A DNA stretch of 64,000 nt from NCBI RefSeq assembly GCF_009391885.1, contig NZ_VZII01000009.1, positions 62,001-126,000 of the forward strand. Reading direction: 5' to 3'. Positions 36,720 through 45,384 of the stretch are shown here, piece after piece (the first letter of the stretch is position 1; each line of letters begins with the position of its first letter). The notes beneath the pieces were generated by a model. That model made no database searches. It was given only the letters and a program-made list of their open reading frames with translations, and was not told where the DNA came from. The DNA is from Pseudomonas sp. MN1F. GTDB taxonomy: Bacteria; Pseudomonadota; Gammaproteobacteria; Pseudomonadales; Pseudomonadaceae. The translations under genes and the position numbers were made by a program.

Positions 36720-37538
36720 TCAGGCCTTGCGCGGCAGCCAGTTCAACAAGAACTCATTCACCACTCGCGGGTTCTCCAGGCTGGAGATATGCCCCGCAAA
36801 CGGAATCTGCGCCGCCAGGCAACCAATGATCCGCGCCATTTCGTTGGACTCTTCAGGCGGCCGCGGAATGTCCTGGTCACCACAGATCACAATGGTCTTG
36901 TCACCCTTCAGTTCACCCAGCCGCCCCAGCAGGTCGGGCCGCCCGAAGATTATCCGCCCCATCGGGTCGAGGCCGTTGCGAATTACCTCGGCACTGCTCG
37001 CCTTCAACGCCGCCCGGAAGCTGTCGCGCACTGTGGGCACGGTCTGCCCGCCGGCATGGAAGAAGATCGGCACGACGATGTCCAGCAGTGGCTCTGGGAA
37101 CAAGCCCGCCGCACTCGCCGCATCCAGCAAACCGAAGTACTTCAGCCGGGTCGCCTCTGGCTCGGCGCCGAGGTAGGTATCCATCAGCACCAGGCGGTCG
37201 ATCCGCTCGGGGTGTTCGATGGCCAGCTGCGCGCCCCACATGCCGCCGACCGACAAGCCGACCAGGTGGCACTGGGGGATGTCCAGCGCGTCCAGCAGTG
37301 CCAGGTGCTGGCGGGCCAGGGCGCTCATGTCGGTGGTGGTAGCGGGCGGCGCATCGGAGTCGCCGTGGCCCCAGAGCTCGGGGACGATGACGCGGAAGTG
37401 TTCAGACAGCGCCTCGATCTGCGGCTGCCACATCTGGGCCGACCACAGGTAGCTGTGGCCGAGCAGCACCGGGACGCCCTGGCCCTGGTCGACATAGCTC
37501 ATGCGTGCGCCGTCGATTTCGATGAAGTGTTTTTGCAT
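36720..37538 (-). CDS. alpha/beta-fold hydrolase
   Basis: A 272-residue serine hydrolase of the proline iminopeptidase/epoxide hydrolase-like fold: oxyanion region LLGHSYLWSAQMW, nucleophile elbow GLSVGG (Ser near 96), acid in VICGDQDIPRPPEES and His in PFAGHISSLENP. The lid is between ~130 and 200. No signal peptide. Single gene between the ABC operon and the acylase; the acylase start lies far upstream on the same strand and the gap of 69 bp to its stop has no terminator. Substrate not predictable. Confidence 0.88.
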   Translation of the reverse strand: MQKHFIEIDGARMSYVDQGQGVPVLLGHSYLWSAQMWQPQIEALSEHFRVIVPELWGHGDSDAPPATTTDMSALARQHLALLDALDIPQCHLVGLSVGGMWGAQLAIEHPERIDRLVLMDTYLGAEPEATRLKYFGLLDAASAAGLFPEPLLDIVVPIFFHAGGQTVPTVRDSFRAALKASSAEVIRNGLDPMGRIIFGRPDLLGRLGELKGDKTIVICGDQDIPRPPEESNEMARIIGCLAAQIPFAGHISSLENPRVVNEFLLNWLPRKA

Positions 37539-37607
37539 GGAATAGGTCTCGGCAAGAGATGCTTCAGGGTATTCGAAATGGCGTGCCAGAGCAGTTGCAC
37601 CTGGATG

Positions 37608-39965
37608 TCATGGCACCAGCCTGAGGGTGCTTTGTGCTGGGATCACGCCCATCTGCGCCCGCTGGTACTTCCCTTCGACATACCCCTCGGCCTGGTCTGC
37701 GTAGTGCTTGTCGAACAATACCCCGCTCTGCCCGACCGGGTTGACGCTCAGCGCCTGCCCGGCATCGGCGAAATCGATCAGGCGCCGGGTCGAAGGCCCG
37801 TAGGTCACCGGCCACGGCGCCGGGCCGATCTTCGCCGACAGGTTGTTCGGCACCTCGTGGGTGCCGGGGGCGGCAAACGGGCCGACATTGAACAGCAGGT
37901 TCAGCGGTTTTTTCGAGCCCAGCGGATGGTTGTGGGTCAGGGTATGGGCCTTGCCCCATTGCCAGCTGGCCGGGTCTTTGCCGAGGGTGTCACGCAGGTG
38001 GGCAAGGCTCTTCTGCCAGGCCATGCGCACGATGGCGCTGCGGTCAGTGCGCTGGTTGGTGCCGCGGGTGTTCCACCAGGGCGAATCGGCATCGGCAGCC
38101 AGGCGCGGCAGCGCGGCATCGATGGTGCGGGTACTGAGCAGCACCGGGAACCAGGTGTCGCCCAGTTCGTCATGCAACGCGGCATAGGCCAGGTCGTAGA
38201 GGAACTGGTTGAATAACGTCGCGCTGGTGGAATCCAGCGGATAGTCGCCGCGCCAGGCGGCAAGCTGCTCGACCAGTTCCTTTTCCTCGTCACCCTCGGC
38301 GATCTGGCGCAGGGTCGCCAGCAGCGGTGCCAAGGTACGCGGGCCGTAATCGCTGGCCGTATCGAGTTGCAGGCTCTGGCTGTTCTGCGTGTCCCATTTC
38401 ACTTCCGGGTTGGCCAGCTGGCGATCGAGCTGGCGACCGCGGTCGGGCAGGTTGTAGTAACCGGGTATCGGCACCACGGCCGGTGGCTGGTAGTTGGCCG
38501 AGACGATGTAGCCGCTGGCCGGGTTCTCCTGTTGCGGGTTGACGCTGAAAGGGTAGAAACCGGGTTTGTCGGCCTGGCTGCTGGCGCCGTCGAGGATGAA
38601 CGCCGGGTTCACACCGTCCGGGCGAATCGGCAGTTTCGCCGCCGCCCACCAGCCGATATCGCCACGGGCATTGGCCCAGACGAAGTTCAGCCCCGGCGCC
38701 TGCACCTTGGCAGCCGCCTCGCGCATCTTGGCCAGGGTGTCGGCGCGATTGAGCTGGTAGAAGCCTTCGAGGATCGGGTTCTCGGTTTCGAGGAACGCCC
38801 ACCACATGGCAATCGGCGTGGCCCCTGCCGTAGCGCCGAGGACCTCGTTGACGATGGGCCCGTGGGGTGAGCGGCGCAGTTTGATGGTGACCGGTTGCTC
38901 GCCTTTGACTGCAATCTGCTGCTCGGTCTTTTCCAGCGTTTGCCACTGGCCGTTGATCATTACCTGGTCGGCGTTGGCGGGGTTGGCCTTTTCCGCGATC
39001 AGGTCGACGTCATCGTTCTGGAACATGGTCAGGCTCCAGCCGAAATCACGGTTGTGCCCCAGCATGGCGAACGGGTTCAGCGCCTGGAAGTAGCCGTACA
39101 GGTTGAAGCCGGGCGCCGAAAGCTCAGCCTCGTACCAGACGGCGGGTACGGCAAAACTGATGTGCGGGTCACCGGCCAGCAAGGGTTTGCCGCTGCGGGT
39201 GCGGCTGCCGGAAACCGCCCAGGCATTGCTGCCTTCGAACTGCGGGATGCCGGCTTCGACCAGCGCCTCGTGGCTGGCGCGGGCCACGGCTTCGAGGCTT
39301 TGCCAGTCGACCGCCGCCAGTGGCGTGCCGAGGGCGCCCTGCGGTTGCCAGTCGAGGTCGAAGATCTTCAGGTATTGCGGACCGAGTTGATCGCGTATGT
39401 AGGTCAGTGCGGGTTCGGTGCGAAATGCGGCGGCGAAGCTGTAGGCCAGGTAGCCGGCGATGCTGAGGGTGTCCTCGGCGGTAAATGGCCGTGGCGTGAT
39501 GCCGATCAGGTCGAACTCCATCGGTTTGGGGTGGCTGGCCTGCCAGGCGTTGACGCCGTCGAGATAGGCCTGCAAGGCCTGCCAGGAGGGTGACTGGTGG
39601 TCCTGGCGCTGGGCCATGAGTGCGGCCTGTTCACGGATGCGCAAGCTGCGGAACAGCGTATCGGTGGGCAGCAGCTTGTCGCCAAGCACTTCGGCCAGCT
39701 CGCCACGGGCCAGGCGGCGCATGATCTCCATCTGGAACAATCGGTCCTGGGCATGCACGTAGCCCAGGGCGCGGTACAAGTCCGCCTCGCTCTGCGCTTG
39801 CAGATGGGGCACGCCACGTGCGTCGTAGCGCACGCTGACCGGCGCCTGCAGCCCGGCCATGGCCACTTCGCCTTCGCGCTGTGGCAGCTTGCCTTGCACG
39901 TACCAGTAACCAGTGCCAGCGGCCACGGCAATGACCACGGCCAACAGGGTCAGGCTGCGCTTCAT
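37608..39965 (-). CDS. penicillin acylase family Ntn-hydrolase (probable acyl-homoserine lactone acylase)
   Basis: A 785-residue periplasmic N-terminal nucleophile amidase. The signal/anchor is MKRSLTLLAVVIAVAAGTGYWY. The alpha chain runs to ~243; autocleavage is expected before the serine of GSNAWAVSGSRTRSGKPLLA (Ser near 245), which becomes the beta-chain nucleophile. NRDFGWSLTMFQNDDVDL and the late N of the oxyanion site fit the family. In P. aeruginosa the gene following the spu locus is the AHL acylase hacB, and this is the likely relative, about 20 kb from the spu genes here. Substrate may be long-chain AHLs or other amides. AAGGAG precedes ATG 39965. Confidence 0.88.
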   Translation of the reverse strand: MKRSLTLLAVVIAVAAGTGYWYVQGKLPQREGEVAMAGLQAPVSVRYDARGVPHLQAQSEADLYRALGYVHAQDRLFQMEIMRRLARGELAEVLGDKLLPTDTLFRSLRIREQAALMAQRQDHQSPSWQALQAYLDGVNAWQASHPKPMEFDLIGITPRPFTAEDTLSIAGYLAYSFAAAFRTEPALTYIRDQLGPQYLKIFDLDWQPQGALGTPLAAVDWQSLEAVARASHEALVEAGIPQFEGSNAWAVSGSRTRSGKPLLAGDPHISFAVPAVWYEAELSAPGFNLYGYFQALNPFAMLGHNRDFGWSLTMFQNDDVDLIAEKANPANADQVMINGQWQTLEKTEQQIAVKGEQPVTIKLRRSPHGPIVNEVLGATAGATPIAMWWAFLETENPILEGFYQLNRADTLAKMREAAAKVQAPGLNFVWANARGDIGWWAAAKLPIRPDGVNPAFILDGASSQADKPGFYPFSVNPQQENPASGYIVSANYQPPAVVPIPGYYNLPDRGRQLDRQLANPEVKWDTQNSQSLQLDTASDYGPRTLAPLLATLRQIAEGDEEKELVEQLAAWRGDYPLDSTSATLFNQFLYDLAYAALHDELGDTWFPVLLSTRTIDAALPRLAADADSPWWNTRGTNQRTDRSAIVRMAWQKSLAHLRDTLGKDPASWQWGKAHTLTHNHPLGSKKPLNLLFNVGPFAAPGTHEVPNNLSAKIGPAPWPVTYGPSTRRLIDFADAGQALSVNPVGQSGVLFDKHYADQAEGYVEGKYQRAQMGVIPAQSTLRLVP

Positions 39966-40051
39966 CGAGACTCCTTGTGCATTCGAGCGGAAACTGTGGT
40001 CCGATCATCGACGGATTCGCGAACAGAGCATAGCCCCCGGAAGGAGTTTCC

Positions 40052-40618
40052 ATGTCCCTCAGCGAAAAACAGAAAATGCTCACAGGCCAGCTCTACCACG
40101 CTGGCTGCCCCGAGCTGCAAGCCGAACAGATCGCCAACAAGCATTGGATGCACCGCTACAACAACAGCGTCGAGCTGCTCAACGACGCGCGCAACGGCCT
40201 GCTGGCCGAGCACTTCGGCCATGTCGGCGAAGGCACGGTGATCCGCCCGCCGTTCTATTGCGACTACGGCTACAACATCAGCGTCGGGCGCAACACGTTC
40301 ATGAACTTCAACTGCGTGATCCTCGACGTGGTGCCGGTGCGTATCGGCGACGACTGCCAGATCGGCCCCAATGTGCAGATCTACACGGCCGACCACCCGC
40401 TCGACCCCGAGGTCCGACGCAGCGGGCTGGAAAGCGGGCGGCCAGTGACCATTGGCAACAACGTGTGGATCGGCGGGGCGGCGATCATCCTGCCGGGGGT
40501 GACCATTGGTGACAACGCCGTAATTGGTGCCGGCAGTGTGGTGACCCGTGATGTGCCTGCGGGGGTGACGGCAATGGGCAATCCGGCGCGGGTGCGTCAG
40601 CCGGCCCAGGGGCAATAG
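40052..40618 (+). CDS. maltose/nodulation-type O-acetyltransferase
   Basis: A 188-residue left-handed beta-helix acetyltransferase of the Maa/NodL/LacA family: N-terminal helical cap (EKQKMLTGQLYHAGCPEL), then hexapeptide repeats (from ~70), catalytic His in TADHPLD, and acetyl-CoA contacts in GNNVWIGGAAIILPGVTIG followed by NAVIGAGSVVTRDVPAG. AAGGAG precedes ATG 40052. Divergent from the acylase gene with 86 bp between starts. Its last 22 bases overlap the end of the convergent gene. Acceptor sugar unknown. Confidence 0.92.
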   Translation: MSLSEKQKMLTGQLYHAGCPELQAEQIANKHWMHRYNNSVELLNDARNGLLAEHFGHVGEGTVIRPPFYCDYGYNISVGRNTFMNFNCVILDVVPVRIGDDCQIGPNVQIYTADHPLDPEVRRSGLESGRPVTIGNNVWIGGAAIILPGVTIGDNAVIGAGSVVTRDVPAGVTAMGNPARVRQPAQGQ

Positions 40619-41163
40619 CAGCCTACGGCCAGCGTATTGGAGGCGGTGACTTTGCGGCCGGCCAGCAGCGCCTTGAGGATCGGCTCGATGAAGCTGTTGC
40701 TGGCGTTGCACACCGCGCCCTCGCTGTAAGGGCCGAAATAGGCGAGGTTGCCTTGGCGGTCCCAGATGGCCACCGCGGGGGAGGCGGGCAGGTGTTCGCT
40801 GCCGGGCAGTTGGGCGATAGGCTGCAGGTTGATGAGGTTGGCAGGGAGCTGGCCGTGGCTGCCGGGCTTTTGCACGACGTGGAAGGCCACGCCCTGGCCT
40901 GCGAACTGGGTAATCAGGTCGCCCAGGTGCTGCTGGTTGCCAACGTTGCACGGGCAGGCCGGGTCCCAGAAGTGCACCACGCGGATCGGGCCGGGGCCGG
41001 CGAGTTCGGCGGGCAGTTGCAGCTGGCTACCATCGAACAGCGTGGTCTGGTTGTCGAACGGGCGCAGGTAGCTGGACTGGAAGGTGGAGTAGGCCTGCCA
41101 GAGCACAATGGCGCAGATTACAAGCACTGACACCATCAGTGTCCGTTTGATACGGTTCGACAT
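40597..41163 (-). CDS. thioredoxin-fold protein (DUF6436-like)
   Basis: A 188-residue protein with an N-terminal membrane anchor (RTLMVSVLVICAIVLWQAY, ~8-26) and a periplasmic thioredoxin-like domain: VVHFWDPACPCNVGNQQHLG resembles a redox motif but reads CPC rather than CxxC. SPAVAIWDRQGNLAYFGPYSEG is a typical TlpA-like strand pair. It ends with another cysteine pair (CYCPW). Overlaps the convergent acetyltransferase by 22 bases. The family name is by memory of the pattern; function unknown. Confidence 0.7.
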   Translation of the reverse strand: MSNRIKRTLMVSVLVICAIVLWQAYSTFQSSYLRPFDNQTTLFDGSQLQLPAELAGPGPIRVVHFWDPACPCNVGNQQHLGDLITQFAGQGVAFHVVQKPGSHGQLPANLINLQPIAQLPGSEHLPASPAVAIWDRQGNLAYFGPYSEGAVCNASNSFIEPILKALLAGRKVTASNTLAVGCYCPWAG

Positions 41164-41298
41164 GAGTTATCCACAGTGCCGGCGATGAGGCCGGTGCAGG
41201 CAGCGCATCTGCCTGATGAAAAGGTGCCCAAGCTTGCCACGATGCGGCCAACAGCTGAATATCCCAGATCAATACTCGCTCCGCCTTGGATGTACCCG

Positions 41299-42225
41299 AT
41301 GCCCGCTGCCTTTCACCCCGATCCCCTGCGTGCCAGCCTCGCGCCGTTGGCCAAACGTCAGCCGTTGTCCACGCAGGCGCAGGACTATCAGCGCTTCTAT
41401 GGCCTGAACCTGCCGGCGCAGAGCTGGCTGGGCGGTTTCCAGGCCGCGGGGTTCGAGCTGGTCGGGCAGGTCTGGCTACCGGAAAAGCCGGTCGCGACGT
41501 TGTTGCTGCTGCATGGCTACTACGATCACATGGGCCTCTATCGGCATGTGATCGAGTGGGCGCTAAAGCTCGGTTACGCGGTGATCAGCTGCGACCTGCC
41601 AGGCCACGGCCTGTCCAGTGGCGAGCGCGCCAATATCAGTGATTTCGCGGTGTACCAGCAGGTGCTGGGAGCCTTGTTCGAACAGGCGCGTGGCCTTGAC
41701 CTGCCACGCCCCTGGCATCTCTGCGGGCAGAGCACCGGTGGCGCCATCGCCGTGGATCACCTGCTGAATGAAGGCGAGCGTAGCCCCATCGACGGCGAGG
41801 TGATCCTGCTGGCGCCGTTGGTGCGGCCACAGTCCTGGCGCTGGTCGAAACTCAGCTATCGGGTACTGCGCCACTTCGTCGACGGCATCGAGCGGCGCTT
41901 CAGCGAGAACACCAACGACCCGACTTTCCTGCCCTTCCTCGAAGCCGACCCGCTGCAACCGCGGCGGCTGCCCACGGCCTGGGTCGGCGCGTTGATCGCC
42001 TGGGTCAAGCGTATCGAGGCGGCGCCGCATTGCGCGCGACGGCCGTTGATCGTGCAGGGGGAAGCGGATGGTACGGTGGATTGGCCCCACAACCTCGAAG
42101 TGCTCAAGGCCAAGTTCAGCGAGCCGCAGATCCTGATGTTGCCCGAAGCTCGTCATCACCTGGCCAACGAGCTGCCGGACATTCGCCGACGCTACTTCGA
42201 CTTCATCGAGCAGCGCCTGGGCTGA
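41299..42225 (+). CDS. alpha/beta hydrolase, monoacylglycerol-lipase type
   Basis: A 308-residue serine hydrolase: LLLHGYYDHMGLYRHV (HG motif), ISCDLPGHGLSSGERA, nucleophile elbow CGQSTGG (Ser near 145), acid in IVQGEADGTVDWPHN, His in LPEARHHLANE. These match the Serine aminopeptidase S33/monoacylglycerol lipase family. The start is uncertain: ATG 41290, ATG 41299 and a longer frame from 41176 are all in phase; I chose 41299 because GGA lies about 8 bases before it. No signal peptide in any version except possibly the long one, which lacks one too. Confidence 0.85.
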   Translation: MPAAFHPDPLRASLAPLAKRQPLSTQAQDYQRFYGLNLPAQSWLGGFQAAGFELVGQVWLPEKPVATLLLLHGYYDHMGLYRHVIEWALKLGYAVISCDLPGHGLSSGERANISDFAVYQQVLGALFEQARGLDLPRPWHLCGQSTGGAIAVDHLLNEGERSPIDGEVILLAPLVRPQSWRWSKLSYRVLRHFVDGIERRFSENTNDPTFLPFLEADPLQPRRLPTAWVGALIAWVKRIEAAPHCARRPLIVQGEADGTVDWPHNLEVLKAKFSEPQILMLPEARHHLANELPDIRRRYFDFIEQRLG

Positions 42226-42978
42226 TCACTTGAGGTCGGCGCTGTTCTGGCCCACCGCCAGGCCGGCACGCACAGCAGCCACGGCGGCCTGGTAATAGGC
42301 CTTGCCGTCCGGTGACTCGGCGAAGGTGGCGAACTCTTCCAGCTCGTCGTCGGACAGGTCGCGGTAGACGTACAGCAGGGTGTTGTTCAGGTCTTCACCG
42401 ATCTGCCCCATAAGACGCTGGCGCTGGCCGTCGAGCAGGCCCTGTGCCTGGCTGGCGCCGAACAGGCCGGGAATCATCGAGCTCAGGCTGTCAGCGGCCA
42501 CCCCGGCGATCGCCAGGCTGACTTCGGCGCCGGCTTCGCGGGCTGGCAGGGCCTGGGCCAGGTGGCCGATGACCAGCATGCGGTTGTCGCTGGCCTGCAT
42601 CTTCGGCAGGCCCTTGGCATTCTTGGCCAACTGGTCCTTGCTGGTGGCCAGCAGTTCGGCGGCGACAATCTTGCGCCCCAGCGGCGACTGGAAGAAGGCC
42701 AGGGCCGGCGCCGGGTTGGGCAACGTACTGCGCAGTTTGGCCAAGGCACGCTTGTCCATCGCCTGGGCCTGGAAGCGCTGGTTGCTGTTGTTGACCAGCG
42801 CCTGGTAAACCGCAGGCGGCAGGCTGCTGCGGTAGCGCTGCTGGGCGGCGCTCACGGCATCGGAAAAATGGGCGCGCTGGTCGGGCCAGCCGGCGGCTTT
42901 GTACAGTTGATCGAGGCTGTCTGCCCAGACAGGCATGGTGCAGATCATCAGCAGAAGCAGGGAAAACAGACGGTGCAT
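42226..42978 (-). CDS. DUF2059 domain exported protein
   Basis: A 250-residue secreted protein with a signal peptide (MHRLFSLLLLMICTMPVWA). The mature part is helical; the segment MGQIGEDLNNTLLYVYRDL, followed by SDDELEEFATFAESPDGKA and YYQAAVAAV, is the DUF2059 pattern. Stop directly abuts the hydrolase stop (convergent, no gap). Function of the family is unknown. Confidence 0.82.
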   Translation of the reverse strand: MHRLFSLLLLMICTMPVWADSLDQLYKAAGWPDQRAHFSDAVSAAQQRYRSSLPPAVYQALVNNSNQRFQAQAMDKRALAKLRSTLPNPAPALAFFQSPLGRKIVAAELLATSKDQLAKNAKGLPKMQASDNRMLVIGHLAQALPAREAGAEVSLAIAGVAADSLSSMIPGLFGASQAQGLLDGQRQRLMGQIGEDLNNTLLYVYRDLSDDELEEFATFAESPDGKAYYQAAVAAVRAGLAVGQNSADLK

Positions 42979-43082
42979 TCAGGACTCCTGTCGGCAGGTG
43001 GCTATTGTCCTAGGCCCGGCGCCGTTTTGTCGAGCAATCCGAACGCTTCTCAGCCAAGTGGCGCTGTGCGCCGACAGGGTGA

Positions 43083-43724
43083 ATGGATATGATGCGCGCC
43101 ATGCACATCTCCCCTGAAAACCCGATGTTTGCGGCCGTCGTCGACGATCTGGCCACCCATGGCTGGTCGCAGCAGGCGCTCTTTCTGCCTGCCGACCTGG
43201 TGCGCGCGCTGGCGGCCGAATGCCGGCGGCGTGATGCCGAAGGCGAACTCAACCCGGCCGGGGTCGGGCGCGGGGATGCCCAGGAGGTGCGCGAGAGCAT
43301 TCGCGGTGACCAGATCCAGTGGATCGATCCCGGTCAGGCCGAAGCCTGCGACCAGTACCTGGCGGCCATGGACCAGTTGCGTCAGGCCATCAACCAGGGC
43401 CTGTTCCTCGGCCTGGAAGATTTCGAATGCCACTTCGCCCTGTACCCACCGGGGGCATTCTATCGCCGGCACCTGGACCGCTTCCGCGACGATGACCGGC
43501 GCATGGTGTCGGCGGTGCTTTATTTGAACGAAGACTGGCAGCCGGAAGACGGCGGGCAGCTGCGCATGTTCCTGGCGGATGATGTCGAGCACGATGTGCA
43601 GCCGGTGGCAGGCTGCCTGGCGATATTCCTTTCCGGTGAGGTGCCGCACGAGGTGCTGCCGGCCAGGCGCGAGCGCCTGTCGTTGACCGGCTGGTTCCGG
43701 CGCCGTGGCAATGACCCGTTCTGA
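43083..43724 (+). CDS. 2-oxoglutarate/Fe(II)-dependent dioxygenase family protein
   Basis: A 213-residue prolyl-4-hydroxylase-like (SM-20/PHD type) oxygenase. The double-stranded beta-helix has iron ligands in YRRHLDRF (HxD, ~137-139) and the distal His in EVPHEVLPA, with a following Arg (RRERLSLTGWF) for 2-oxoglutarate. MVSAVLYLNEDWQPEDGGQLRMF is the family core. Several in-frame ATGs exist (43083, 43089, 43092, 43101); the RBS does not decide. Overlaps the following DUF523 gene by 14 bases. Its hydroxylation target is unknown. Confidence 0.88.
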   Translation: MDMMRAMHISPENPMFAAVVDDLATHGWSQQALFLPADLVRALAAECRRRDAEGELNPAGVGRGDAQEVRESIRGDQIQWIDPGQAEACDQYLAAMDQLRQAINQGLFLGLEDFECHFALYPPGAFYRRHLDRFRDDDRRMVSAVLYLNEDWQPEDGGQLRMFLADDVEHDVQPVAGCLAIFLSGEVPHEVLPARRERLSLTGWFRRRGNDPF

Positions 43725-44220
43725 TCTGCCCAAAGTATTGGTGAGCGCCTGCCTGTTGGGGCAGCCGGTGCGCTATGACGGCCGGGCCAGCGGGCATCCC
43801 GACCTGTTGCAGCAGTGGCAGGCCGAAGGGCGTGTGCTGCCATTGTGCCCCGAAGTGGCGGGTGGTTTGCCAACACCTCGACCACCGGCGGAGATCCCTG
43901 GTGGTCAGGGCGCGCAGGTGCTCGATGGTGGTGTGCAGGTGCTGACGGTGGCCGGCGAGGATGTCACTGCCCAGTTTCTGGCCGGGGCGCAGCAGGCGTT
44001 GGCGCTGGTGCGGCAGCATGGGATTCGGGTGGCGGTGCTGAAGGCGGGTAGCCCTTCGTGTGGCAACCACCTGACCTATGATGGCACCTTCAGCGGGGTG
44101 AAGGTGCCGGGCGCGGGGGTGACCACGGCGTTGCTGCGGCGTGAGGGCGTGCAGGTTTTCAGTGAGCTGGAGCTGGAACAAGCGCGGCAGGCGCTGGCTC
44201 GCCTGCCTGCATCGCCTTGA
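43711..44220 (+). CDS. DUF523 family protein (YbbK-like)
   Basis: A 169-residue protein: VLVSACLLGQPVRYDGRA at the start and CPEVAGGLPTPRPPAEI are the diagnostic DUF523 motifs; KAGSPSCGNHLTYDGTFSG gives a further conserved cysteine. ATG 43711 (MTRSDLPKV) lies inside the oxygenase gene; GTG 43705 is an alternative. The last 62 bases overlap the convergent binding-protein gene. The family's function is not established; the conserved cysteines suggest metal or thiol chemistry. Confidence 0.88.
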   Translation: MTRSDLPKVLVSACLLGQPVRYDGRASGHPDLLQQWQAEGRVLPLCPEVAGGLPTPRPPAEIPGGQGAQVLDGGVQVLTVAGEDVTAQFLAGAQQALALVRQHGIRVAVLKAGSPSCGNHLTYDGTFSGVKVPGAGVTTALLRREGVQVFSELELEQARQALARLPASP

Positions 44221-44680
44221 ACCACTTCTTCTCCAGTTCCGCCGTGCGGCCGTTTTTCTCAAGGCGCTCAAGCGCGTTGTTCACCGCGCTCTCGAACGCC
44301 GGGTTGTCCTTCTGGAACGGGATCACCAGCTTCTTGTCGCCAAACACCTGGCTCACGTCGAACGGGCCATCCGCCTTGGGTGACTCGCTCGACGGTATCA
44401 GCGAGATGTCGTATTTGCCACTCTCCACACCCGGCAGCACTTCTGCAGCGGTCGCTTCGACGAACTCTGCGCGCAGGTCCAGTTCCCGGGCCAAGTCCTG
44501 GCCAAACTCGATTTCAAAGCCAGTCAGGCGGTCGCTTTCCTTGTCCTTGTATGCATACGGTGCGTGGTCGGCCTGCACGGCAATGCGCAATTCGCCCCGG
44601 TCGTTGATGTCGTCTATCAACTCGGCCTGAGCCAATGGCGTGATCAGTACTGCCAGCAGTACGCCTATGGTCGAACGCAT
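44159..44680 (-). CDS. shortened family-3 amino acid binding protein (one lobe)
   Basis: A 173-residue exported protein with a signal peptide (MRSTIGVLLAVLITPLAQA). The first lobe is present (LRIAVQADHAPYAYKDKES, LTGFEIEFGQDLARELDL, VESGKYDISLIPSSESPKA), and the returning C-terminal helices (AVNNALERLEKNGRTAELEKKWF) are intact. The second lobe of ~90 residues found in the family between them is missing, with no frameshift at the junction. A Pro/Ala-rich tail follows. It may bind ligand differently or act as a sensor. The end overlaps DUF523 by 62 bases. No ABC permease nearby. Confidence 0.8.
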   Translation of the reverse strand: MRSTIGVLLAVLITPLAQAELIDDINDRGELRIAVQADHAPYAYKDKESDRLTGFEIEFGQDLARELDLRAEFVEATAAEVLPGVESGKYDISLIPSSESPKADGPFDVSQVFGDKKLVIPFQKDNPAFESAVNNALERLEKNGRTAELEKKWFKAMQAGEPAPAALVPAPAH

Positions 44681-44859
44681 GTAATGCCCCTTTTTGTTCA
44701 GCAGATGAATAACTTTCGCCGCGACTTTCTTCCCCGTCGCGGTCGAGCGCAGCCTATGACCTTGAAGCCTTGGCGAGGTTTAACCCTAACTGAAATATTT
44801 CTCTTTGTGGGCTATCGTGAACTTCCCAGCGGTCAATAAGTGAATCACAGGAGAAGTGA

Positions 44860-45336
44860 ATGAACAGCCTATTTTCGCGTGCTGCCGTTGCCGGTCTGCT
44901 GATGGGCGCTTCGGTGTTCGCCAGCGCCGCCGATGCCCTGAAGAGCCAGGAGCCGCCCGCGGGTGCCAAGGTTTCCATCCTTTCCCCCAAAGATGGCGAG
45001 CAGGTCGCCGGGACGTTCACCGTCAAGTTCGCCATCGAGGGCATGGAGCTCAAGCCTGCCGGAGACCAGACCCCGCATACCGGCCACCACCACCTGCTGG
45101 TGGATGTGGACAAGGAACCTGTGGCCGACATGCCGCTGCCGGCCAGCCTGATGCCGGCAGCCGGTACCGCGTTGCCGGCCGGCCCGCAAGTGCTGCACTT
45201 CGGCAAGGCGCAGACCGAAACGACCATCACCCTGACGCCGGGCAAGCACACCCTGCAACTGGTGCTGGGTGACCAGTATCACGTACCGTTCAAGCCGAGT
45301 GTCGAATCGAAGAAGATCACGGTTGAAGTGAAATAA
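44860..45336 (+). CDS. DUF4399 exported protein
   Basis: A 158-residue periplasmic protein with a signal peptide (MNSLFSRAAVAGLLMGASVFASA). The mature domain has an immunoglobulin-like pattern: VSILSPKDGEQVAGTFTVKF, a His-rich HTGHHHLLVD segment and GKHTLQLVLGDQYHVPF, characteristic of DUF4399. The His cluster could bind metal (inference). RBS AGGAG before ATG 44860. Shares a bidirectional terminator with serA. Confidence 0.88.
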   Translation: MNSLFSRAAVAGLLMGASVFASAADALKSQEPPAGAKVSILSPKDGEQVAGTFTVKFAIEGMELKPAGDQTPHTGHHHLLVDVDKEPVADMPLPASLMPAAGTALPAGPQVLHFGKAQTETTITLTPGKHTLQLVLGDQYHVPFKPSVESKKITVEVK

Positions 45337-45340
45337 AAAA

Positions 45341-45369
45341 AAGGGAGGCCACCAGGGCCTCCCTTTTTC
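45341..45369. terminator. bidirectional terminator, DUF4399 / serA
   Basis: 10-bp stem AAGGGAGGCC / GGCCTCCCTT preceded by an A-run and followed by TTTTT, between convergent genes. Confidence 0.93.
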
Positions 45370-45384
45370 ATACCGCCAGCGGCC

